DNA of 64,000 bases from SZUA-35 sp964351995 (GTDB lineage Bacteria > Actinomycetota > Acidimicrobiia > Acidimicrobiales > SZUA-35): contig CAYGQE010000016.1 in NCBI GenBank assembly GCA_964351995.1, positions 32,603 through 96,602 of the forward strand, in the 5' to 3' direction. Below, piece by piece: positions 44,095-51,974 of the stretch. The position numbers and the translations under genes were made by a program. How positions within the stretch are numbered: position 1 is the stretch's first letter; each line of letters begins with the position of its first letter. The notes below the pieces were generated by a model that saw only the letters and a list, made by a program, of their open reading frames with translations, made no database searches and was not told where the DNA came from.

Positions 44095-44163
44095 GATTCA
44101 CCTCGACGACCGCTTCGAGTGGACCGCCCCCAACACCCTGAATCCCGACCATCGTATGAATTC

Positions 44164-44190
44164 GTAGCCAGACACCCCATAGATGGCTAC
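44164..44190. promoter_or_regulatory. Inverted repeat before the AbiE genes, candidate autoregulatory operator
   Basis: GTAGCCA and TGGCTAC are perfect 7-nt arms separated by 13 nt, ending 10 nt before the ATG at 44201. AbiEi antitoxins are known to repress their own promoters through inverted repeats. The position supports starting the gene at 44201, since the ATG at 44183 lies inside the repeat. Confidence 0.5.
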
Positions 44191-44200
44191 ACTTTCATAC

Positions 44201-44782
44201 ATGTCCGATTCTGCTCTCGCTGATCTCCCCCAGGTGTTCGGCCACGGCGATGCCTTGGCGGCCGGATTCTCTGATCGGAATCTGGCAGGCCTGCGCAGCA
44301 ACGGCGAGATCGAACGTCTCGCTCGCGGCATCTACATCAAGCCAGATCTCGACGCCGACCTCGACCTGACAGAGATCGCCTTCCGGGCGCCACGAGCGAC
44401 ACTCTGCCTGACCACTGCCCTCGCTCGCCACGACCTCACCGACGACATCCCACCGAGCATCGACGCCGCCCTCCCCCGCCAACATCGATCACCCAAGACA
44501 GCCGCTCCCGTCACTTGGCACCGGTTCGACGACACCACGTTCGACATCGGACGAGACAGCCTCAAGCTCACCAAGGAGCTGAGCATCGGCATCTACAACC
44601 CGACCCGCTCGATCATCGACGCCTACCGGCTCCGCCACCTCTACGGAACCGACCAAGCCCACGAAGCCCTCAAACGATGGCTCCGCCAGCCAGGCAACCA
44701 CCCAAGCGAACTCCTTGCCATGACTAAGCACTTCCCAAACACAGCACCAATGATCCGGACAACACTCGAAGCCGTCCTGTGA
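44201..44782 (+). CDS. AbiEi-family antitoxin
   Basis: 193 aa. The N-terminal winged helix (GDALAAGFSDRNLAGLRSNG, EIERLARGIYI) and the C-terminal region (YNPTRSIIDAYRLRHLYGTD, QAHEALKRWLRQPG) fit type IV AbiEi antitoxins. It overlaps the toxin gene by 4 nt. The gene pair sits exactly between sites e and f. It should repress the operon and counter the nucleotidyltransferase toxin. Confidence 0.85.
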   Translation: MSDSALADLPQVFGHGDALAAGFSDRNLAGLRSNGEIERLARGIYIKPDLDADLDLTEIAFRAPRATLCLTTALARHDLTDDIPPSIDAALPRQHRSPKTAAPVTWHRFDDTTFDIGRDSLKLTKELSIGIYNPTRSIIDAYRLRHLYGTDQAHEALKRWLRQPGNHPSELLAMTKHFPNTAPMIRTTLEAVL

Positions 44783-45627
44783 CAAGCCGACCCGACCGCT
44801 CCACACCCGGCGGTGCTGCCTACCTCGACCTTCGCAAGCTTGCGACCAACACGCACCGTCCAACCGACGAACTCCAACAGCTTTACGCACTCGAAGGATT
44901 CCTCGACCGGCTCACACGATCCAGCCATAGCGAGCGCTTCATTCTGAAAGGCGGCGTCCTCCTCGCCGCCTACTCCGAACGCAGACCGACAAGAGACATC
45001 GACTTCGCTGCCAGTCAAATTCAGGCCGACCACGACAGCATCCGCGAGATCGTCAACGACATCCTGAGCATCGCGGTCGATGACGGCCTTGAGTTCAATC
45101 GCGACAAAACCAGCGTCGAAGACATCCGAGATCTCGATGCCTACCCGGGCGTGCGGGCCCAGATCAGTGGATCACTCGCAACAGCGAACATCCGCTTCCA
45201 TGTCGACATCAACATCGGCGATCCACTCTGGCCAGAGCCACTCCAGATCGAACTCCCACGACTCCTCGGAACAACGCCGTTGCGGATCAAGGGCTACTCG
45301 GTCGAACTCGTGCTCGCGGAGAAGATCGTCACCGCCCTCCAGCGAGGTACCGCCAACACCCGATGGCGAGACTTCGTCGACATCGCCGCCTTGTCCAGGG
45401 CCAAGATCGACCACCAGATCCTCAGCGAAGCAATCCGCAAGGTTGCCGAACACCGCCGAGCCTCCATCCAGCCACTGTCAGCTGTCTTGGATGGCTTCGC
45501 CGCCATCGCTCAACCACGGTGGCAGGCATGGCGGCGCAAGCAACAACTCACCAACACTCCGGAGCAATTCACCGATCTGCTCGCGGTCGTGGTCGGGTTC
45601 GCCGACCCTCTCCTGGAATCGACATGA
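44779..45627 (+). CDS. AbiEii nucleotidyltransferase toxin
   Basis: 282 aa from a GTG. Catalytic motif FILKGGVLLAAYSERRPTRD followed by IDFAA gives the GG...DxD pattern of DNA polymerase beta-type AbiEii toxins; SVELVLAEKIVTALQRGTAN and TRWRDFVDIAAL supply the conserved Lys and Asp. Relatives transfer nucleotides to tRNA and stop growth, including during phage infection. The site f repeat begins 16 nt past the stop. Confidence 0.88.
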   Translation: MTSRPDRSTPGGAAYLDLRKLATNTHRPTDELQQLYALEGFLDRLTRSSHSERFILKGGVLLAAYSERRPTRDIDFAASQIQADHDSIREIVNDILSIAVDDGLEFNRDKTSVEDIRDLDAYPGVRAQISGSLATANIRFHVDINIGDPLWPEPLQIELPRLLGTTPLRIKGYSVELVLAEKIVTALQRGTANTRWRDFVDIAALSRAKIDHQILSEAIRKVAEHRRASIQPLSAVLDGFAAIAQPRWQAWRRKQQLTNTPEQFTDLLAVVVGFADPLLEST

Positions 45628-45643
45628 ACAAAGCCAGCTCCGG

Positions 45644-45667
45644 AAAGTAGGGATGGGAGTAGGGATC
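45644..45667 (+). repeat. Tandem 12-mer site f
   Basis: AAAGTAGGGATG followed by GGAGTAGGGATC. It ends 79 nt before the intact acyl-CoA dehydrogenase stop codon, matching the site c arrangement. Between them both loci carry GTTTCCCCTGGTAGAG just before the stop. Confidence 0.78.
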
Positions 45668-45746
45668 GGGCTCGGATGGAGATCGATTCCCGCCTTTGCT
45701 CATCCGGCTAGCAGTGATTCCCGAACCGACGTTTCCCCTGGTAGAG

Positions 45747-46961
45747 CTACTGAATGCGCACACCGGAAATGGCTCGGGAGATGACGAGCTGCTGGATCTG
45801 CTCTGTGCCCTCGAAAATGTCGAAGATCTTGGCATCACGGTGCCAGCGTTCGACCGGGTACTCACGGGTGTAGCCGTAGCCGCCAAGAATCTGGATCGCT
45901 CGCTCGGTGCTGTGCACGGCAACTCGGCCAGCCTTGAGCTTGGCCATCGAGCCCTCGGCGTTGACGAAGGCCTTCTGCTTGCCCAGCCAAGCGGCACGAC
46001 GGGTGAGCAAGCGAGCGGCATCGATCTCGGTGGCCATGTCGGCCAGCATGAAGGCAATGCTCTGGTTCTCGATGATCGCCCGACCGAAGGCCTTGCGCTC
46101 CTTGGCGTAGTCGAGTGAGTACTCGAACGCCGCCCGAGCAATGCCGAGTGCCTGCGCGGCCACGGCCGGGCGAGTTGCCTCGAAGGTCTGCATGGCGGCC
46201 TGGCTGTTACTGCTCTTGCCCTCACGCACACGAGCGAGTCGCTCGTCGAGCTTGTCCTTGCCTCCCAGCAACATGGCGCCGGGGATGCGGCAGTCGTCGA
46301 GGACAACCTCGGCGGTGTGGCTGGCACGGATGCCATGCTTCTTGTACTTCTGACCCTGGCTGAGCCCCGGCGTATTCGGCGGAATAATGAAGCTGGCGTG
46401 ACCCTTCGAACCGAGCTCGGGGTCGGTCACCGCAACGACGACGTGAATGTCAGCAATGCCGCCGTTGGTGATCCATGCCTTGGTGCCGTTGAGGACCCAC
46501 TCGTCGGTCGCTTCTTCGTACTTGGCCCGCAGGCGGTAGCCGTTCACATCAGAACCAGCATCAGGCTCGCTTGCGCAGAAGGCCCCGAGAGCGATCTTGT
46601 CCGGCGTGCCGTAACACTGGGGCACCCACTCGAGCATCTGTTCCATCGTGCCGCTCGCAGCGATACCGGCGGCAGCGAGGCCTGAGCCCATGATGGCCAT
46701 GCCGAGGCCAGCGTCACCCCAGAACATCTCTTCGAGGGCCACCACCATGCTCTGGCCCGTTGGATCGTTCATCATGAGCTCGGCCATGAACTCCCAGCCG
46801 TAGAGCCCGATCTGCGCAGCTTCTTCGACGAACGGGTACGGGAACTCTTCCCGCTCGTCCCACTCTTCAGCGATGGGACGCATCGAGTTCTCAGCGAAGT
46901 CGTGGATCCACTTCTGCAGCGTGATCTGATCTTCGTTGAGCGCAAGTGAGAATTCAGTCAT
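45747..46961 (-). CDS. Acyl-CoA dehydrogenase
   Basis: 404 aa from the ATG at 46961, preceded by AGAGGAA. All regions of the family are present: SLALNEDQITLQKWIHDFAE, GAFCASEPDAGSDVNGYRLR, KAWITNGGIADIHVVVAVTD, AFGRAIIENQSIAFMLADMA, and ILGGYGYTREYPVERWHRDA, then IFDIFEGTEQIQQLVISRAI at the C-terminus. It oxidises an acyl-CoA thioester with FAD. This is the only intact copy; its last 26 codons reappear at 27173 and 30266. Regulation is probably through the twin palindromes upstream. Confidence 0.9.
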   Translation of the reverse strand: MTEFSLALNEDQITLQKWIHDFAENSMRPIAEEWDEREEFPYPFVEEAAQIGLYGWEFMAELMMNDPTGQSMVVALEEMFWGDAGLGMAIMGSGLAAAGIAASGTMEQMLEWVPQCYGTPDKIALGAFCASEPDAGSDVNGYRLRAKYEEATDEWVLNGTKAWITNGGIADIHVVVAVTDPELGSKGHASFIIPPNTPGLSQGQKYKKHGIRASHTAEVVLDDCRIPGAMLLGGKDKLDERLARVREGKSSNSQAAMQTFEATRPAVAAQALGIARAAFEYSLDYAKERKAFGRAIIENQSIAFMLADMATEIDAARLLTRRAAWLGKQKAFVNAEGSMAKLKAGRVAVHSTERAIQILGGYGYTREYPVERWHRDAKIFDIFEGTEQIQQLVISRAISGVRIQ

Positions 46962-47028
46962 GGCGTTCCTCTGTTGAGAGCGGTCCGATCGCTCGTGTTC
47001 ACCATCGGCAGCAAGAACCCCGATGTAA

Positions 47029-47073
47029 GTTACCAACAAGTAACAATGCTAGCAAAAGTTACCACTCGGTAGC
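47029..47073. promoter_or_regulatory. Twin palindromic operators upstream of the acyl-CoA dehydrogenase
   Basis: GTTACCAACAAGTAAC (47029-47044) and GTTACCACTCGGTAGC (47058-47073) share the form GTTACC-n4-6-GTARC, with starts 29 nt apart. The shape is that of TetR/FadR-type operators that control fatty-acid genes. A -10-like TAGCAT lies between them on the minus strand. No regulator gene is adjacent. Confidence 0.5.
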
Positions 47074-47153
47074 AATACCAAGCGGCAAGGTTCCCAGACT
47101 ATTCAGCTCACCAGATGCAACGGAGACCGCACGCCGCAGGACCGGTCAGGGCA

Positions 47154-47810
47154 CTAGGACGCCAGCGCTGCCTGATCGTCCTTCGTGACGAGACCTGCGA
47201 TCGCTGCCATGACATGGTCGGCGTTGACCTGGTGATCGGTGCTCTCCAACTCGAACGACGGACCGACCCGCAAGTGCACGTCAGGCCGAGGGAACTGCAA
47301 GCGTGGCGGGCGAGCCCGAGGCCAGACCTTTTCAGTATTGACGAAACCAACCGGCACGATCACTGCATCAGACGCGAGGGCGATGCGCGACACGCCCTGC
47401 CGCCCCGGGCCGACACCGTCCACCCAGTCCTCCGGCTTCACCAATCGGCCTTCGGGCATCATCGACACCAAGTGCCCCTGCTTCAACGCAGCAATGGCTT
47501 CCGCCTCGGATTCTTCCTTGCGCTCCTTGGATGTGGCGATGCAACCGATGCTGCGGAGGTACTTGCCGCCCACACCGTTGCTCACCAAGTCCTCCCGAAC
47601 CAGAATCCGACTGGAGATGCCGAACTTCGAAAAGATCGCCATGGTGACCGCCAGGTCCAGCAAGCTCCGGTGATTGCCAGCCATCAAGATGGGCCGGTTC
47701 GTCGGGAGGGTCAGCTTCTCGGGCAGGTGGATCTTGGCCCCGATCCTCGCTGCGTTCGCCATCAGCTTGCCGCTCCGGACAAACCAGTCGTGTTCTTCAG
47801 TCGGAGTCAC
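47154..47810 (-). CDS. 1-acylglycerol-3-phosphate acyltransferase-like protein (PlsC family)
   Basis: 218 aa. Motif I AGNHRSLLD (Hx4D), motif II around GCIATSKER, motif III MPEGRLV and motif IV VIVPVGFVNTEKVWPR are in the right order. It has no clear membrane helix. Substrate could be lysophosphatidate or another acyl acceptor. It lies 192 nt from the acyl-CoA dehydrogenase promoter, on the same strand upstream. Confidence 0.83.
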   Translation of the reverse strand: MTPTEEHDWFVRSGKLMANAARIGAKIHLPEKLTLPTNRPILMAGNHRSLLDLAVTMAIFSKFGISSRILVREDLVSNGVGGKYLRSIGCIATSKERKEESEAEAIAALKQGHLVSMMPEGRLVKPEDWVDGVGPGRQGVSRIALASDAVIVPVGFVNTEKVWPRARPPRLQFPRPDVHLRVGPSFELESTDHQVNADHVMAAIAGLVTKDDQAALAS

Positions 47811-48103
47811 CGAGCGATTCTACGACGAGGTGTCCCCGGAGGACGTCATTCGCAGCGTCTGTCACTTGTCTGAATGGACCATCGGACCTTCGGAACTGAG
47901 TGCACTGACCCAACCAATGAACCGCAGCGTGAGACATTCGATTCGACCTGCGGCCGCAGGCTCTTGTTTGCCAGCTTGTCTGCCGAACGAACCGCCGTCG
48001 GCCATCGCGCCACACGATCCCGCTCTCTCACCACAGACAACCTCCTCACCACACACAACCTCACCGAAATCAGCGCGGAGCCTCAACCACCGAGTACGCG
48101 TTC

Positions 48104-48859
48104 ATGATCGCTCTCATCGCCATCGTCTGCTTCGGGGCCGTGCGGAGCTTTGGCCGATCGGCCGCATTCGAAGGCGAGGGTTCTGTTGAAGACGCAACCC
48201 TGGCACTGAGCGACCCCGAAACGGTGACCGTCACGCAAGGCTCGACACAACGGTCCGGCGGCAGTGGTGCCGGCGGCTCCGGTAGCGGCCCCTCAGGCGG
48301 CGCGGGTTCAGGTGCCCCGGTCTTCAACCAAATCACCGGAGCAATCCAGAGCACCCAACTGGCTGATGGAAGCTTCGAAGATGGCGAAGAACGGGTCGTG
48401 GGAACGTACAGCGCCGGCACCAATGTCCTGGCATGGACCGTGGTCGCGGGCACGGTCGACAGCCACGCCGTCGAGTACGCAGGGTTCGGCAGCCAAGACC
48501 GTGTCCTCGACCTAAACGGACGCACGGCCGGTGCGGTGAGCCAGGACATCGCCATCACGCCGGGTGTCGGATACTCGCTGACGTTCCTTGCGGCAGAAAA
48601 CGTCAACTGCGGTCCGGCAGTCAAAACCATGGCCGTCGAATGGAACGGTCAAGTCATCAGCAACGTCGAGGTCGACCTGCCGCAAGGCGGCGTTGAAGAG
48701 GTGACCATCAACCTGCCACCGAGCGCTTCGACCACCGGCACGCTCACCCTCCGTTCGACCACGCTGCCAGGCCCACAGGGCCCCAGAAACCTCGGTCCGA
48801 CCGACAGCCGTTGTGGAGTTCAGGTCGACGTGCCGTCGATCTCCTTGGCATCCCGCTGA
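48104..48859 (+). CDS. Flp-pilin-like N-terminus fused to a DUF642/choice-of-anchor-like domain
   Basis: The mature pilin-like helix MIALIAIVCFGAVRSFG is preceded in frame by NQRGASTTEYAF, the usual Flp/TadE prepilin cleavage region. The frame stays open back to a TGA at 47930 but has no ATG, GTG or TTG there, so the real start is unclear (CTG at 47948 or a lesion). A Gly/Ser-rich linker follows, then about 150 residues resembling galactose-binding-like anchor domains (LADGSFEDGE, NVLAWTVVAGTVDSHAVEYA, RVLDLNGRTAGAVSQDI, YSLTFLAAEN). It is probably a surface or minor pilus protein. No tad genes are nearby. 47811-48067 holds nothing else recognisable. Confidence 0.6.
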   Translation: MIALIAIVCFGAVRSFGRSAAFEGEGSVEDATLALSDPETVTVTQGSTQRSGGSGAGGSGSGPSGGAGSGAPVFNQITGAIQSTQLADGSFEDGEERVVGTYSAGTNVLAWTVVAGTVDSHAVEYAGFGSQDRVLDLNGRTAGAVSQDIAITPGVGYSLTFLAAENVNCGPAVKTMAVEWNGQVISNVEVDLPQGGVEEVTINLPPSASTTGTLTLRSTTLPGPQGPRNLGPTDSRCGVQVDVPSISLASR

Positions 48860-48926
48860 TCGACGAGACGCAAACGACGGTTTCGTAGATTCCGGGAGGG
48901 GTCGTGCATCGGCCTACTCTCTTGCG

Positions 48927-50275
48927 ATGACCGATCTCCAGGACCCGCCGGCCAAGAAGCTGCCCTTCCATCTGCGAGGCAACTACGCACCCGTCACTGA
49001 AGAGGTCGACGCCACCGACCTCGCTGTCGTTGGCGCCTTGCCTCCCGAGCTCGATGGTCGCTACTTCCGCAACGGCGCCAACCCACACACGGGCTTCTCA
49101 CCCCATTGGTTCGCCGGTGACGGAATGATTCACGGCATTCGCCTGCGTGACGGCAAGGCCGAGTGGTACGCAACCGCTGGGTCCAGACTCGAGCGCTCAA
49201 CGAGAAAGGTGCCCGCGCCATCGGAAAGGACGGCTCGGTCGACCGCACGATCGGCGTGGCCAACACTCACATCGTCGAACACTCCGGCAAGATTCTGGCC
49301 CTGGTCGAATCCAGCTTCCCTTGCGAACTCGATCCGGAGCTGAACACGGTCGGGGTCTACGACTTCGACGGCAAGCTCGAATCGGCGATGACCGCACACC
49401 CGAAGATCTGTCCGGTCACCGGCGAGATGCACTTCTTCGGCTACTCCTTCAGCGCCCCGTTCCTCACCTACAACCGGGTGTCTGCTGACGGTCAGCTCGT
49501 GCAGACCGAGGCCATCGACGTGCCCGGCCCCACCATGATCCACGACTTCTCGATCACCGAGTCACACGTGCTGTTCATGGACCTGCCCGTGGTGTTCGAC
49601 TTCGAGCTGGCCATGAAGGGCTCGATGCCCTACCGATGGGACGACGACTACGGCGCCCGCGTCGGCGTGATGCCCCGGGGTGTCGCCGGGGTGCAACCCA
49701 CATGGTTCGACGTCGACCCCTGCTACGTCTTCCACCCGATGAACAGCTTCGACGTGGTCGGCGACAGCGGCGAGGTCGAGCAGATCGTGTTCGACACCGC
49801 CCGGTATCCCGAGCTCTGGCGCCAAGAGTCCACCAAGTTCAACAACGACGCCGCGCTGCATCGCTGGACGCTCGATCTCACCAAGGGCACAGTGAAAGAG
49901 GAACCGCTGGACGATCGCGACATCGAGTTCCCACGAGTGGCCGAGGATCGGGTCGGCCTCACCAACGACATCGGCTACGCCGTCGCAACGTTCGGCGAGT
50001 CGAATTCGATCGTGAAGTACGACCTACTCGATGGCGGCTCGGAGGCCCACGACTTCGGCGCCGAGCAGATCCCCGGCGAAGCCGTGTTCGTTCCTCGCGA
50101 GGGCGCCGTCGCCGAAGACGACGGTTGGTTGCTGCAATACGTCTACGACAAGCCAACCAATTCGAGCGAGTTCGTCGTGCTCGATGCCGCCAACATCTCC
50201 GCTGAGCCCACCGCTCGAGTGGCACTCCCCCAGCGTGTGCCTTTCGGCTTCCACGGCAGCTGGATCGCGGACTGA
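48927..50275 (+). pseudogene. Carotenoid oxygenase (RPE65/CCO family), one frameshift
   Basis: Two overlapping frames make one complete enzyme of about 450 aa. The first ends correctly at DGKAEWY (49170). The second continues RNRWVQTRALNEKGARA, and inserting one C after 49170 restores WYRNRWV, a conserved family phrase. All four iron-binding His are present after the lesion (VANTHIVEHSG, AHPKICPVTGEMH, TMIHDFSITE, GFHGSWIAD). The enzymes cleave carotenoids or stilbenes with O2. Complete conservation elsewhere means the shift is recent or a sequencing error. Confidence 0.8.
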
Positions 50276-50337
50276 ACTTGGGAGGACCCGACCCCTCCCA
50301 ACTCAGTTGGGAGGGGTCGGGTCCTCCCAAGTTCAGT
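50271..50337. terminator. 67-bp perfect palindrome between convergent genes
   Basis: Arms of 33 nt are perfectly complementary around a single C at 50304 (centre AACT-C-AGTT). The outer ends read ACTGAACTTGGGAGG and its complement. The TGA stops of both convergent genes (50273-50275 and the complement at 50333-50335) lie inside the arms. RNA from either strand would fold to a very strong hairpin; there is no long U tract. Bidirectional terminator is the likeliest role. Confidence 0.75.
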
Positions 50338-51880
50338 TGGCGTAGGTGGTGCCGGTGCCGAAGTTGGCGAATGGGATCGCCGTTGGGTTGGCGCCGCTGT
50401 TGTAGATGTTCGTCGGGCTGAAGCCCTGGACGTTCGGCGAATCGAGACGCAGCGAAGGAGAGATCGTGCCGCCCTTGCAGTCATGGTCGGCGTTGAAGCA
50501 GCCGCTGGTCATGATGTCGAGCACGTCGGGATGCCAGGCACCGATCCAGTCGGCGTGTGTCGTGGTGCCGCCAGGCATCAGCATGCCGCCGTTCGCTCGA
50601 TGGTCGTCCGATGACAGATACCAGTCGCCGGTATTGGTGTCGTTGTTGTTCCAGTGGATGTTGTAGGTCAGCTGCGGATGCCGGATGGGATGGCTGGCGG
50701 GACACGCCGCGCCGTATCGAGGCGGGTACGCCATGTGGCTCTTGTTGTCCGGCGATGCCAAACGACCGTCACCGCAGCGAGGGAAGATGAGGCTGAGCGT
50801 CAGGAACTCACCGGCCGAGCAATCGGGAATCAAGCGGCCGGTGTTGTGTTCGCCGACGGTGATCGGCGAGCCGCACGTCCACGAGTAGTCGACGCCAGCT
50901 CCGATGGGTTGCTCGCGGCCAGGCTGAGGCGACATCGCCATGGCGTTGCCGGCCACCATCTGCAGACCGTTCGGGTACGGGACGACGTCTTCGTCGCCTG
51001 CCCGCTTGTAGTACGTCAGCATGTACTGCGCCGGACGGACATCGCCGTTGCCGTCGAGCACGGCGGGCACCCAGTACGCCGAGCGGTTGAGCGGGCCACC
51101 CTGGCAACTGGCATCACCGGAAGAGGCCAAGCTCGCCCCCGTGGAGGAGAAGTCGGCGAGGAGATTGCCGAAGTACATGTGAAGATGCGTTGCTGCCTGT
51201 TGACCAGGGAACACGATCGCGTCATCGAAATTGAAGTGGCTCACGGTGCAAACGGTGCGGAACGAACCGTCCTGCCCGCTCTGGCTGATGTTGACGTTCG
51301 AGTTGGTGAAGTTGTCGACGGCGATTCCGGAGAATCCGACCGTCGATCGACCTTCCGTGGCGAGGGGAGAGGTCGCTGGGGTAGTCGACGGAGCGGTTGT
51401 CGACGGCTTTGTCGTGGTCGTCGGCTGGCTGGTTGTGGGGCTTGGCGTGGTCGTGGGTCGAGCCGATGTTGGCACTGAGTTTGCGGGACCGGCCGCCGGT
51501 GCTGAGCTGGCGCTCGGACCAGCGTCGGCATCGGCGACGCTCGTCGCCACCGGCGGATCGCCCTGTGGTTCCGTTGGCTGCGTGGTCGACGAGACCAGCG
51601 AATCCGTGGGTACGTCAGCTTCTTCGTCCTGCTCGACGGCGCCGATGGTCGGGGTCGGCAGCCAGGTGGCGTCGTCACCGATTTCGAGCGCTGGATCCGG
51701 CGCAGTGTCGGCATCGTCAAACGCAAGGGCTTCAGGTGTTTCCACCGTTGTCGGCGCGGCAATCACGTCACCGGCGTGATTCCCAGAGGCAACCACGAGC
51801 ATGGCGCCGGCCAGCGAAACAACGGCGCCGAGCGCCAGGAGCATCTTGAGTTGGAGAGCACCGAGTTGGATCGAACCCAT
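50333..51880 (-). CDS. Membrane-anchored DUF1996 protein
   Basis: 515 aa. One N-terminal hydrophobic segment (MLLALGAVVSLAGAMLVVAS), a Thr/Ser/Pro-rich spacer to about residue 180, then DUF1996: TVCTVSHFNFDDAIVFPGQQ, ATHLHMYFGN, RSAYWVPAVLDGNGDV, KSHMAYP and TYNIHWNNNDTNTGDWYLSS, DDH. DUF1996 is common in secreted fungal and actinobacterial proteins and has many conserved His. Its enzymatic role is unknown. The stop lies within the palindrome shared with the carotenoid oxygenase. Confidence 0.82.
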   Translation of the reverse strand: MGSIQLGALQLKMLLALGAVVSLAGAMLVVASGNHAGDVIAAPTTVETPEALAFDDADTAPDPALEIGDDATWLPTPTIGAVEQDEEADVPTDSLVSSTTQPTEPQGDPPVATSVADADAGPSASSAPAAGPANSVPTSARPTTTPSPTTSQPTTTTKPSTTAPSTTPATSPLATEGRSTVGFSGIAVDNFTNSNVNISQSGQDGSFRTVCTVSHFNFDDAIVFPGQQAATHLHMYFGNLLADFSSTGASLASSGDASCQGGPLNRSAYWVPAVLDGNGDVRPAQYMLTYYKRAGDEDVVPYPNGLQMVAGNAMAMSPQPGREQPIGAGVDYSWTCGSPITVGEHNTGRLIPDCSAGEFLTLSLIFPRCGDGRLASPDNKSHMAYPPRYGAACPASHPIRHPQLTYNIHWNNNDTNTGDWYLSSDDHRANGGMLMPGGTTTHADWIGAWHPDVLDIMTSGCFNADHDCKGGTISPSLRLDSPNVQGFSPTNIYNSGANPTAIPFANFGTGTTYAN

Positions 51881-51974
51881 GGGGGTCCTAACGGCACATC
51901 ACCCGTGGGTCTTGAGGACTACAGCCATGATGCGTTCGAGCCAACGGTCGCCGCAGAACCGGCGGGGCACACGA

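Noticed and set aside
27366..45667. CRISPR or iteron origin reading of the AAAGTAGGGATG tandem repeats
   Set aside because: Each site has only two units with no spacer, sites are kilobases apart, and no cas or rep gene is present.
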